From Shimia sp049116215 (lineage in GTDB: Bacteria > Pseudomonadota > Alphaproteobacteria > Rhodobacterales > Rhodobacteraceae): 64,000 nt of DNA. The stretch's first letter is position 1. Each line of letters opens with the position of its first letter. Positions 15,708 to 25,400 of the stretch are shown here, piece by piece. The stretch is from assembly GCF_049116215.1 (NCBI RefSeq), contig NZ_JAGDZB010000001.1, forward strand, positions 372,001-436,000, read 5' to 3'. Both the position numbers and the translations under genes were made by a program. The notes beneath the pieces were generated by a model. The model did no database searches. It worked only from the letters and a program-made list of their open reading frames with translations, and had not been told where the DNA came from.

Positions 15708-16952
15708 TTAGTCTGTCAGAGCCGCATGCACCAATGCTTTGAGCTGTGGCCGGGTGGGATAAGAACTCGACGGCGAGAGCTGTGTGAAGAACACCACTGA
15801 CAACTTCTCCACCGGATCGATCCAGAAGAAGGTGGAGGCCATACCGCCCCAGCTGAAGTCACCAACACTGCCGGCACAACGGGCGCGGGCCGGGTCCAGC
15901 ACGACCGCGCCGCCGAGACCAAAGCCCATGCCATCCATCGGCTGTTCAGCAAAACTCATCGGCCCCATGGAAGCAATGTCCCCGGGCAGGTGATTGGAGG
16001 TCATGAAGCGCACGGTGCGCGGGGATAGCAGACGCACATCACCCAGCGCGCCGCCCCGGCGCAGCATTTCGGCAAAGCGTAGGTAGTCGTCCATGGTCCC
16101 CACAAGCCCCCCACCGCCGGAATGCATAGAGGAATTCAGGAAGGGCGAGCCGTCGGTTGTGTCCACCAAGCGCAGAGTATCCGCGCCGATCTTCGCCTGA
16201 TTGAGCGCCATAGCGTCGCCCTCAAGCGGGGTATAAAGATCGGCAAAGCGGTCCTCAGTGCCCGGAATGACCGAGAACCCAGTTTCCGACATGCCCAGCG
16301 GGTCGAGAACTTCACTTTTCAGGAACTCGGCGAGACGCTGCCCGGTGATGACTTCGATCACACGGCCCAGAATGTCGATGCTGACGGAATACTCCCAGCG
16401 GGTGCCAGGCTGAAATGCCAAAGGCAGGGCCGCCACCTGATCTGCCATTTCGGCCAGCGCGCCTTGGTTGGCTTTGAACATCAGGTCCTGCGCGTCCATC
16501 TGTTTGGCCAACAGACCGGGGTTAAACGGGTAGCTCAGACCGCTGGTGTGGGTCGCCAACTGATGCAAAGTGGGCGTGGCGCAGGGTTCCACCTGATCCA
16601 TCGTCGATGCTCCGGGCACCAACGCGTGACAGTCTTTGAACGCGGGAATGAAATTGGACACTGGCGCATCCAGATGCACAAGGCCGCGCTCCACCAACAT
16701 CATCAGCGCGACCGTGGTGACCGGTTTGGTCATCGAATAAATCCGCGCCACCGTATCACGCTCAAACGGCGCGCCGGAGGCGATGCTGCGCAAACCCGTG
16801 GCGTGGTCAAACACCACGTCGCCATCGCGCGCGATCAAAGCGCCGCAACCGGCGTATTTGCGATCGGTGACAAGTTGATCCATCCAGCCCGACAGCTGCG
16901 CCAAACGGTTGGTATCAAACCCCCGATCCTGCGGTGATGCTGTGCCGATCAT
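15708..16952 (-). CDS. Serine hydrolase, class C beta-lactamase-like
   Basis: 414 residues. The catalytic S73-M-T-K76 (SxxK) lies in IYSMTKPVTTVALMML, the YSV motif in RWEYSVSIDILGRVIEV, and a C-terminal GGG/W-rich region (FSWGGMASTFFWIDP) occupies the position of the third motif. No signal peptide, so probably cytosolic. The family covers esterases (EstB type), D-aminopeptidases and beta-lactamase-like proteins; the lack of export argues against a penicillin-interactive role. Isolated gene, divergent from the large secreted protein at 17138. Confidence 0.88.
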   Translation of the reverse strand: MIGTASPQDRGFDTNRLAQLSGWMDQLVTDRKYAGCGALIARDGDVVFDHATGLRSIASGAPFERDTVARIYSMTKPVTTVALMMLVERGLVHLDAPVSNFIPAFKDCHALVPGASTMDQVEPCATPTLHQLATHTSGLSYPFNPGLLAKQMDAQDLMFKANQGALAEMADQVAALPLAFQPGTRWEYSVSIDILGRVIEVITGQRLAEFLKSEVLDPLGMSETGFSVIPGTEDRFADLYTPLEGDAMALNQAKIGADTLRLVDTTDGSPFLNSSMHSGGGGLVGTMDDYLRFAEMLRRGGALGDVRLLSPRTVRFMTSNHLPGDIASMGPMSFAEQPMDGMGFGLGGAVVLDPARARCAGSVGDFSWGGMASTFFWIDPVEKLSVVFFTQLSPSSSYPTRPQLKALVHAALTD

Positions 16953-17023
16953 GGATGCCTCCGAAACTGCCCAATCTACATCCTAGAGTGCCTTTTTGCC
17001 GCAACTGCGGACAAGGTGGTAAG

Positions 17024-17033
17024 ACTACGTAGT
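17024..17033. promoter_or_regulatory. Perfect 10-bp palindrome in a divergent promoter
   Basis: ACTACGTAGT is a perfect palindrome in the 185-nt gap between the serine hydrolase and the secreted enzyme that opens the EPS locus. It could bind a dimeric regulator; which one is unknown. Confidence 0.35.
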
Positions 17034-17137
17034 TCGTTCAACCTTAACCCTAGGTCCCTATTCCCGAGCAATCCCCTTTGAACAGCCCCTTAAATCGCCC
17101 ATATTGGACCCAACCACAGGCCAGGAGGACGCGACAC

Positions 17138-20110
17138 GTGTTCACAAAGACCTTGAAACAGAGACTTGGGGCAGCTTTTGCGGCGGTCCCCCTTTTGCTA
17201 ACGGCGCAGATCGCCGCCGCTCAGGACGCAGCCCAAACCACAGAGCCCCCTGCCCCGCAGACGGTTTATGTGTTTGGCAACAGTCTGGTGCATCACCTGA
17301 CCGACACCGATGAAACCGCCGTGCCACATTGGCTAAGTCAGATGGCAGTGGCGGCTGGCACGACGTTAAAGCTGGACGGGCAATGGGGCTTTCTGCGCGA
17401 TTTTGCCAAGAGCGAGACACCCAGCGCCGGATGGCGGTTCAAAGATGTGACCCGAGGCTGGACGCGCGACTATCGCAATTTTGCCGATGTGGACTGGGAC
17501 ACCATTGTGGTCACCCCGGCGAACTTCATTCAGTATCAGGCCGCCGACAAGGCCTTCCATGGCGACAACCCGGACAATGCCTCACCCCTATCGACCACGC
17601 TGGAGGTGATCGACAACATGCAGAGTGCCGTGGGGCCTGTGCGTATTGCGATCTACGAAGGCTGGGCCGATATGGGCAGTCAGGTCAAAAACTTCCCGCC
17701 CAGCGCGCGGCAGATGCGCAAGTATCAGCGGTTCAACAGCGGCGACTACCATGAGTGGTTTGAGGACTACGTCGACGCGCTGCGCGACGCCCGACCGGAT
17801 GCGGAGATTGACCTGATCCCGGTGGCCAGCACTTTGGCGGAACTGATTGAAGGCGGCGTTCTGGATGGGTTGGACGCGGAGGTGTTTTACACCGACGATG
17901 CGCCCCATGGCACACCGACCACCTATTTCCTGGCCGCCGCGATCACTTATGTGAGCCTCTATGAGGCGGAGCTGCCTTTGGTGCTGGATATTCCGGAGAG
18001 CATCCATGCGGATGTGCGCACCTATTGGGAAGCCGTGCGTGATGAAATCCACCGGCTGGTGTTGAAACCTTTGCAGCAAGCGGCGGCCCGGGAGGTGCCG
18101 TCCGGTGTGCCCTTTCGCACGCCAGACGGAGATGCGCCGCAGCTAGCCGGGCTTGGGCTGGCCGATCCGGCGCTGGCCATGGGGCTGAGCGGGATCAGCG
18201 ATTGGTCAACGCAGCAGCCGTTTATCAACGTGATGAAAACCGCGCGACCTTGGGTCGGGCATCTGCCCAGCCAATGGGGCGGGGTGAGCTTTGAAGAGCT
18301 GGATGCGCGTGGCTTGCTGGACGCGGAAGGCTGGGTCTGGGGCGTGCCGGAGGACATCGAGTCGGTCGAGGCGCTGATCCTGACGGACTTGCCCGAGGAG
18401 GCCAGCGGCTTAGCGGGGCGGTATCGGGTGACGTGGCAAGGCACGGGGGAAATCGAGCTTACTGGTCGCGCGCGGGTGACCTCCAAAGCGCCGGGCGAAA
18501 TCTGGTTTGACTTCACGCCGGGCGAAGGGCCGGTGGGGATCAAGATCCGCCAGCCGGACCCGGATATGACCGGCGATTATGTGCGCGACATTCAGGTGAT
18601 GGCGCAGTCTTACATAGTGCTCGCGGAGGCTGGCGCGGTGTTTAATCCGGCCTGGCTCAACGTGGTCGACGACCTGCGCATGGTGCGGTTTATGGATTGG
18701 ATGAAGACCAATGGCTCCACCCAGTCCGGCTGGGACGGCCGGCCTTTGCAGAGCGACTTCACATATGGCTGGCGCGGGGTGCCGGTGGAACTGATGGTGC
18801 GGCTGGCCAATGAGATTGGCGCGGACCCGTGGTTCACCATGCCGCATCTGGCGGGTGAGGGCTATCTGACCGCCTTTGCCAGCTATGTTCACGACCATCT
18901 GGATGCGGCGCTCAACGCCCATGTAGAATATTCCAATGAGATGTGGAACTGGGGCTTTGAGCAGGCGCAATGGGCCTTGAAAGAGGGCGAAGCGCGTTGG
19001 GGCAAAGGCCAAGACGTGCAGATGCAGTTTGCCGGGATGCGCGCGGCGGAGATGGCGCGCATTTGGGGCGAGGTTTATGGCGACGCGGCCGAGAGACGGC
19101 TGACACGGGTGATTGCCACGCACACAGGCTGGCCGGGTTTTGAAGAGGGGCTTTTGCAGGCACCACTGTGGCAAGCGGAGGGCAATCCGGCGCCGGTGAG
19201 TTTGTTTGAGGCCTATGGCGTGACTGGCTATTTTGGCGTCACGCTTGGGCTGGAAAACGAGGGTGCGCAGGCGCTTCGGGGCTGGCTGGAGGACGCGCGT
19301 AAGAAGGCTGAGACTGCAGGCGCGTCAGAGGGGCTGCAAAGGGCGGCGCTGACGGCTTTTGTGGACGACCACGCGCATGACGGCGTGGCGGCGCAGGCGG
19401 CGGACTGGTTGCGCGAGGGTGAGTTGAAAGAGCTGACCGGGAAGCTGCTGCCGTATCATCGGAATGTGGCGCGCAAGAACGGTCTGAAACTGGTGATGTA
19501 TGAAGGCGGTAACCATGCGGTGGGCGTGGGTGTTGAGGCCAATGACGCGGCGCTGACGGCGTTTTTTACAGAATTCAGCACCAGCGCCGAGATGGGCGCG
19601 ATGTATGAAGAGCTGCTGGCAAGCTGGCGCAGTTTGGGCGGGCAGAGCTTCAATGCGTTTACCGATGTGGGCAAGCCGAGCAAATGGGGCAGTTGGGGAC
19701 ATCTGCGGTATTTGGGCGACAAAACGCCCCGACATGATGTGCTGATGGATTATAACCTCACGGGACCACATTGGAGCGAAGACCGTGCCGAGGATACTTT
19801 CCTGCACGGCGGAATTTACCTGGGTGATGACGACACCAACCGGTTGGAAGGCACCGGCAAGCGCGATGTGCTGTTGGGCATGGGCGGCAATGATGTGCTG
19901 GTGGCGCGGGGACCAGGGGATCTGCTGCATGGCGGGCCAGGCACGGATCGGGCGATTTTGCCGGGGACACAGAGCGAGTATGAATTCAGCCGCGAGGGCG
20001 CGCAGGTGCAGGCAGTGGCGGACGGGCGCAGCTATCTGCTAACCGAGATAGAGGCCGTGGCCTTTGAAGACGCCCCTGCGCTGGTGCTGCCGCTGAGCGG
20101 GCTTTTGTGA
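17138..20110 (+). CDS. Secreted SGNH / glycoside-hydrolase-like / RTX protein
   Basis: 990 residues. GTG at 17138 is chosen for AGGAGG 9 nt upstream and because it starts a good signal peptide (1-28, ending QIAAA). Residues 43-300 look like an SGNH-type hydrolase: FGNS with S49 at block I and D254-APH257 at block V. Residues about 510-870 contain VRFMDWMKTNGS, ANEIGADPWFTMPHLA and EYSNEMWNWGF (597-607), a pattern of clan-A glycoside-hydrolase-like proteins; E601 is a candidate catalytic residue. Residues 896-943 hold three to four degenerate RTX nonapeptides (GMGGNDVLV, GPGTDRAIL). It opens the EPS locus and probably trims or modifies exported polysaccharide. Substrate unknown. Confidence 0.85.
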   Translation: MFTKTLKQRLGAAFAAVPLLLTAQIAAAQDAAQTTEPPAPQTVYVFGNSLVHHLTDTDETAVPHWLSQMAVAAGTTLKLDGQWGFLRDFAKSETPSAGWRFKDVTRGWTRDYRNFADVDWDTIVVTPANFIQYQAADKAFHGDNPDNASPLSTTLEVIDNMQSAVGPVRIAIYEGWADMGSQVKNFPPSARQMRKYQRFNSGDYHEWFEDYVDALRDARPDAEIDLIPVASTLAELIEGGVLDGLDAEVFYTDDAPHGTPTTYFLAAAITYVSLYEAELPLVLDIPESIHADVRTYWEAVRDEIHRLVLKPLQQAAAREVPSGVPFRTPDGDAPQLAGLGLADPALAMGLSGISDWSTQQPFINVMKTARPWVGHLPSQWGGVSFEELDARGLLDAEGWVWGVPEDIESVEALILTDLPEEASGLAGRYRVTWQGTGEIELTGRARVTSKAPGEIWFDFTPGEGPVGIKIRQPDPDMTGDYVRDIQVMAQSYIVLAEAGAVFNPAWLNVVDDLRMVRFMDWMKTNGSTQSGWDGRPLQSDFTYGWRGVPVELMVRLANEIGADPWFTMPHLAGEGYLTAFASYVHDHLDAALNAHVEYSNEMWNWGFEQAQWALKEGEARWGKGQDVQMQFAGMRAAEMARIWGEVYGDAAERRLTRVIATHTGWPGFEEGLLQAPLWQAEGNPAPVSLFEAYGVTGYFGVTLGLENEGAQALRGWLEDARKKAETAGASEGLQRAALTAFVDDHAHDGVAAQAADWLREGELKELTGKLLPYHRNVARKNGLKLVMYEGGNHAVGVGVEANDAALTAFFTEFSTSAEMGAMYEELLASWRSLGGQSFNAFTDVGKPSKWGSWGHLRYLGDKTPRHDVLMDYNLTGPHWSEDRAEDTFLHGGIYLGDDDTNRLEGTGKRDVLLGMGGNDVLVARGPGDLLHGGPGTDRAILPGTQSEYEFSREGAQVQAVADGRSYLLTEIEAVAFEDAPALVLPLSGLL

Positions 20111-20204
20111 CACAGGGTTGATGTGAAAGGGGAAATCCCCCTGCCCCGACCTGCGCCGATCTGATAGGTTGCGCCAAACGTGACGTCAGAGGCGAGCCAT
20201 TTCC

Positions 20205-21029
20205 GTGCTGAGCATTCTCATTCCGGCCAACAATGAGGCCGCCCATATCGGCCCTTGTTTGGAGGCGGTTTTGGCCTCTGACGGGCCGGAGGTGGCACAG
20301 ATTGTGGTGGCGGCCAATGGCTGTGATGACGACACGGCGCAGATTGCCGAAGGCTTCCGCACGCAAGCAGAGGACAAAGGCTGGACCCTCACAGTTCTGG
20401 ACCTGCCCGCTTTGGGCAAAATGGGCGCGCTCAACGCCGCCGACGCATCCGCCAGCTTTGGCAACCGGGCTTATCTGGATGCTGATGTTCTGGTTGACCC
20501 CGCCCTAATGGGACAGATCGCCGAGGCGCTGAACACGGATGCCCCCCGATATGCCAGCGGCAATTTGCGGCTCTCACACGCCAAAACATGGGCCACGCGG
20601 GCCTATGCGCGCACTTACAGCAAAGTGCCTTTCATCACCCACGGTGTTCCCGGCGCAGGATTGTTTGCGGTGAACGCTGCCGGTCGCGCGCGTTGGCAGG
20701 AGTTTCCCGGTATCATTTCGGATGACACTTTTGTGCGCCTGAACTTTTCGCCAGAAGAGCGCATCGGCACCGCAGCGGGCTATGACTGGCCGCTGGTCGA
20801 GGGTTTCGCCGCTTTGGTAAAAGTGCGGCGGCGTCAGAACGCCGGAGTAGACGAAATAAAGGCACGGTTTCCGGAGCTGCTCAAAAACGACGATAAATTC
20901 ACGCTCAGTTTAGGCAGAAAACTAACCATGATGGTGCGCGACCCGTTGGGATTCGCAGTTTATGCGGCGGTCTCGATTGTGGTGAAGCGTGTGCCGCAAA
21001 ACTCTGGTTCTTGGGAACGCGGCAGATGA
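20205..21029 (+). CDS. Family 2 glycosyltransferase
   Basis: 274 residues, GTG start. GT-A fold: LSILIPANNEAAHIGPCLEAVL, VVAANGCDDDTAQIAE and the metal motif in RAYLDADVLVDP; GVPGAGLFAVN and GIISDDTFVRLNF follow in the acceptor half. No clear transmembrane segment except a weak C-terminal hydrophobic stretch. Stop codon overlaps the start of the flippase gene (ATGA), so it belongs to the EPS assembly operon and probably adds a sugar to the lipid-linked repeat unit. Confidence 0.9.
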   Translation: MLSILIPANNEAAHIGPCLEAVLASDGPEVAQIVVAANGCDDDTAQIAEGFRTQAEDKGWTLTVLDLPALGKMGALNAADASASFGNRAYLDADVLVDPALMGQIAEALNTDAPRYASGNLRLSHAKTWATRAYARTYSKVPFITHGVPGAGLFAVNAAGRARWQEFPGIISDDTFVRLNFSPEERIGTAAGYDWPLVEGFAALVKVRRRQNAGVDEIKARFPELLKNDDKFTLSLGRKLTMMVRDPLGFAVYAAVSIVVKRVPQNSGSWERGR

Positions 21030-22393
21030 GCCGCCTCAGGAACCTCACGCAGGGCAACTCACTTGCCGCCCGCGCCATTCGCAGTGGCGGCTGGACCATC
21101 TTGGGCTATGGCGGGTCACAAGCGCTGCGACTGGCCTCCAACCTTATCCTCACACGGCTGCTCTTCCCGGAGGCTTTTGGCCTGATGAGCCTTGTGTGGG
21201 TTTTCCTGCAGGGGCTGTCCAACCTGTCGGATATGGGCGTGACCCAGTCGATACTGCAAAGCAAACGCGGCGAAGATCGCGCCTTCCTTGACACCGCCTG
21301 GTCGATCCAGGTGTTGCGCGGGGTCTTCCTACTGATCCTGACATGGGCTTTGGCTGTACCAGCGGCGGCGTTTTATGACGCACCGGAGCTGGCGGAGATC
21401 CTGCCGGTGGTCGGCCTGACCCTGTTGATCATGGGGCTGTTCCCCACCAAAAAGGACAGCGCCAACCGGCACCTTGCGCTGGGCCGGATTACAATGATCG
21501 ACCTGTCTGCGCAGGTGATTGGATTGGTGGTCGGTGTGGCCATTGCCTGGACCACCGGCTCGGTTTGGGCCTTGGTCGCGAATGCGGTGACCACCACGGT
21601 CATGCAGTTGATTTTCTATTATATTTTCCTTCCTGGCGCGATCAACACGCCGCGCTGGGACAAGCCCGCCGCCGGAGAATTGATTCACTTTGGCAAGTGG
21701 ATTTTCCTCTCCACCGCCGCCGGCTTCCTGCTGTCCCAAGGCGACAAAATTGTGCTGGGCAAGCACCTCAGCCTTGGCGCGCTTGGGGTTTATAACATCG
21801 GTTACTTCCTGGCGTCCTTCCCGCTGCTGCTGGGCGGGATGTTGATGCGACGGATCATGATCCCGATTTACCGCGAGAAGCCCCCAAGCGAGAGCGCTGA
21901 AAACCGCGCTAAATTGCACAAGATACGCATGCTTTTGAGCGGTGGGTTGATGGGGATTTTGACGCTGTTTTCCCTGATCGGCGTCTGGCTGGTCGCCGCG
22001 CTCTATGACCCTCGCTATGCGCTGGCCGGTGGCGTGGTGGTGCTTCTGGCGGTGATGCAAATCCCGCAGCTAATTGCCCTGACTTACGATCAGGCCGCTT
22101 TGGCCGCGGGTGACAGCCGCGGGTTCTTTATGCTGGCCGCCACACGGGCCGTCTTGATGATGGCTGGCCTGATGATCGGGGCAAGCCAATATGGCCTCAC
22201 CGGCGCGTTGCTGGGACAGGGGTTGGCGATGGTTCTGGCCTATCCGGCGGTAGTGTGGCTGGCGCGGGCGCATGACGCCTGGGACGGGCGCCATGATGCA
22301 GTGTTTTGGGCCATTGGCATTGGCATAGGTGGCCTCGCCCTTTGGCTACATCAGAGCGCGATTGTTAAGCTTTCTGCCCTCAATTTGCCCTGA
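21026..22393 (+). CDS. Oligosaccharide flippase, Wzx/MOP type
   Basis: 455 residues from ATG 21026, overlapping the preceding stop. Twelve to fourteen hydrophobic segments. Features include SGGWTILGYGGSQALRLASNLILTRLL at the N terminus and LFPEAFGLMSLVWVFLQGLSNLSDMG, typical of polysaccharide-transport proteins of the MOP superfamily (RfbX/WzxC-like). Expected to flip the undecaprenyl-linked repeat across the inner membrane. Its place between a glycosyltransferase and the PKS operon puts polysaccharide assembly and the PKS genes in one transcription direction. Confidence 0.92.
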   Translation: MSRLRNLTQGNSLAARAIRSGGWTILGYGGSQALRLASNLILTRLLFPEAFGLMSLVWVFLQGLSNLSDMGVTQSILQSKRGEDRAFLDTAWSIQVLRGVFLLILTWALAVPAAAFYDAPELAEILPVVGLTLLIMGLFPTKKDSANRHLALGRITMIDLSAQVIGLVVGVAIAWTTGSVWALVANAVTTTVMQLIFYYIFLPGAINTPRWDKPAAGELIHFGKWIFLSTAAGFLLSQGDKIVLGKHLSLGALGVYNIGYFLASFPLLLGGMLMRRIMIPIYREKPPSESAENRAKLHKIRMLLSGGLMGILTLFSLIGVWLVAALYDPRYALAGGVVVLLAVMQIPQLIALTYDQAALAAGDSRGFFMLAATRAVLMMAGLMIGASQYGLTGALLGQGLAMVLAYPAVVWLARAHDAWDGRHDAVFWAIGIGIGGLALWLHQSAIVKLSALNLP

Positions 22394-22491
22394 TTTCACC
22401 TTCCTACTGGACCGATGGGATTCTATCTTTAAGCCAAGTGTAAGAGTCCTCGCTTCAAAAGGGGGCCGATGAAGGCGTAAAAGAATAGCAG

Positions 22492-25400
22492 GTGGATGTG
22501 GTGACAAGCCCGACGGACAAACCGGTCGCTGAGACGGATATTGCAATTGTGGGCATGGCGGCCCACTTGCCCGGCGCGGGTGGGATTGATCAGTATTGGC
22601 ACAACCTGCGCAATGGTATTCGTTCGATCCGCAAGCTTTCAGACGAAGAATTGCTGGCCAATGGCGAGAGCCGAGCCAAGATGGCGCATCGCAACTATGT
22701 GCCTGCTGCCGCGACGGTGGATGGGTTTGCCGATTTTGACGCGGAGTTTTTTGGGCTGTCCCCGAAAGAGGCCGCGATCATGGACCCGCAGCACCGCCAG
22801 TTTCTGGAGGTGAGTTGGGAGGCCTTGGAGAACGCGGGCCACATGCCGGAGAACTTTGGCGGGCCAATTGGGGTGTTTGGCGGCTGCGGCATGGGCAGCT
22901 ATTTCTATTTCAACATCTGCTCCAACCGCGATCTGGTGGACAGCACCGGCATGTTCTTGTTGCGCCATACGGGCAACGACAAGGACTTCATGACCACGCG
23001 GTTGAGCCACATTCTGGATTTGAATGGGCCAAGCCTTGGGTTGCAGACCGCCTGCTCCACGTCGCTGGTGGCGGTGCATTATGCGGCGCAGTCGATCCTG
23101 AATGGCGAATGTGACATGGCGCTGGCTGGTGGTGTGACCCTCGAGCTGCCCCATGGGCGGGGTTATGTGTTTGAGGATGGTGAGATCCTGTCTCCGGACG
23201 GCGAGTGCCATGCCTTTGACCACCGCGCGCAGGGGACTGTGTTTGGCTCTGGCGCTGGGGTTGTGGTGTTGCGACGGCTGGAAGATGCGATTGCCGAGGG
23301 CGATCACATCTGGGCGGTGATCAAAGGCTCTGCGGTCAACAATGACGGCTCGGATAAGGCAGGCTATCTCGCGCCTTCTGTGGGCGGACAGGCGGCGGCG
23401 GTGGCGGATGCGCTGGCGATTGCCGATGTGCCTGCGGACACGGTGGATTACATCGAGTGCCATGGGACCGGAACCTATTTGGGTGACCCAATTGAGGTCG
23501 CGGCTTTGACCGAGGCATTCCGTGAGACCACCGAAGAGACCGGCTTCTGTCGCATTGGCTCGGTGAAAACCAACATTGGCCATTTGGACACGGCGGCTGG
23601 CGCGGCCAGCCTGATCAAGACATCTTTGGCGCTGCACCACAAAGAGATGCCGCCAAGCCTTGGATTTGAGAAGCCCAATCCGGCAATTGATTTTGAGAGC
23701 AGCCCGTTTGCGGTGAACGCCAGTTTGCGCGGTTGGGAGAGCCACAAGGGGCCGCGTCGTGCCGGCGTGAACAGCCTGGGCGTGGGCGGCACCAACGCGC
23801 ATGTGGTTGTGGAAGAAGCGGCGGTGCGGGCGGAGAGCCAAGAGAGCGACTGGCCGTTTCAACTGATTGCGGTGTCTGGCCGCTCGACCAAGGCGCTGGA
23901 TGCCAATGCGGCCAATCTTGCGGCGCATCTTCGAGCCAATCCGGAGCAGCCGCTGGCCGATGTGGCGCATACGTTGCTGAACGGGCGGCGGGCGTTTGAG
24001 AAACGGCGTGTAGTTGTGGCAGACAGCCACGAGCAGGCTGCGGAGTATTTGGAGAGCGGCAACCTTCGGCGGGTGTGTACCCACACGGCTGAGGCCGAGG
24101 CGCCGGAAGTTGTCTTCATGTTCCCCGGCGGCGGGGCGCAGTATGTCGGCATGGGCCGCGATCTGTTTGAGACCGAGCCGGTGTTTGAAGAGTGGATGGA
24201 GCGCGGTTTTGCCCATCTGGCGGGCAAAGGAGGCGAGGAGTTGCGCGCGCTTTGGCTGGCCGAAGGGGAGGCGTTGGACGACGCTGAGGAAAGGCTGAAA
24301 CAACCCAGCCTGCAACTGCCGCTGATCATGATGGTGGAATACGCGCTGGCGCAGCTTTGGATGAGCTGGGGCGTGACACCTGCCGCGCTGGTGGGCCATT
24401 CCATGGGGGAAAACACCGCCGCCTGTCTGGCCGGAGTGATGTCCTTTGAGGATTGTCTCGGGTTGGTGCAGCTGCGTGGGCAGCTGTTTGACACGGTGCC
24501 TGCGGGCGGGATGTTGTCGATTCCGCTGCCACTGGCCGAAGTGGAAACGCACCTGAGCGAAGAGATTGATATTGCCTCGGTGAATGCCCCCGCGCTGACC
24601 GTGGTGTCCGGGCCGGATGCGGCACTGGATGCATTGGCGACCCAACTGGCGGATCAGGAGATTGAGACGCAGCGCGTACCAATCAACATCGCTGCACATT
24701 CGCGGATGTTGGAGCCGATTTTGGGGCGGTTCGGAGACTATCTCCGCACAATTCAGCTTCACGCGCCGAGCCTGCCGATCATTTCCAACCGCACGGGCGC
24801 CACGTTGCTCGACAGCGAAGCGACCGATCCCGACTATTGGGTGGGCCACCTGCGCAACACCGTGTTCTTTGCCGACGACATCACCACCCTCGCGCAGGAA
24901 AGCGGGCGGGTGTATCTCGAAGTGGGCCCGGGCAAGGCGCTGTCATCGCTTGTGAAAATGCATGGGCAAGTGAAGGCGAACAAGGTGCTGTCTTCGCTGC
25001 GCCACCCTGAAGATGACATTGGCGATGATGCTTATTTCCTCACCGTGTTGGGCCAGCTTTGGGCCTGTGGCGTGGACGTGGACTTTGGCCAATATTGGGG
25101 CGACGTGCCGCGCCAGAAGGTGGTGCTGCCGTCTTATGCCTTCCAACGCAGCCGCTATTTCATTGAGCCGGGTCAGGGTCAGATTGAGGCGCAAGACGAG
25201 TTGCTGATGCGGCTCGAGGACACGGCCGATTGGAGCTATGCACCGGTCTGGACGCCTCGCCTCGCCGAATGTGAGATTGATGTTGAAAGCGAGTTAAGCG
25301 ACGCCGAAAAGCACAGCTGGCTGATCTTTGTCGATCAAGGCGGCACCGGCGCGGCGCTGGCCAAGCGTCTGCGCGACGCGGGCCAAGATGTGGTCACCGT

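Noticed and set aside
20129..20140. GGGG-AAAT-CCCC as a terminator after the secreted enzyme
   Set aside because: The stem is only 4 bp and no T-tract follows.
22639..24849. A 736-codon open frame antisense to the PKS
   Set aside because: It is the mirror of a high-G+C gene with strong domain support; its translation is low-complexity Arg/His/Gln-rich and shows no family motif or ribosome-binding site.
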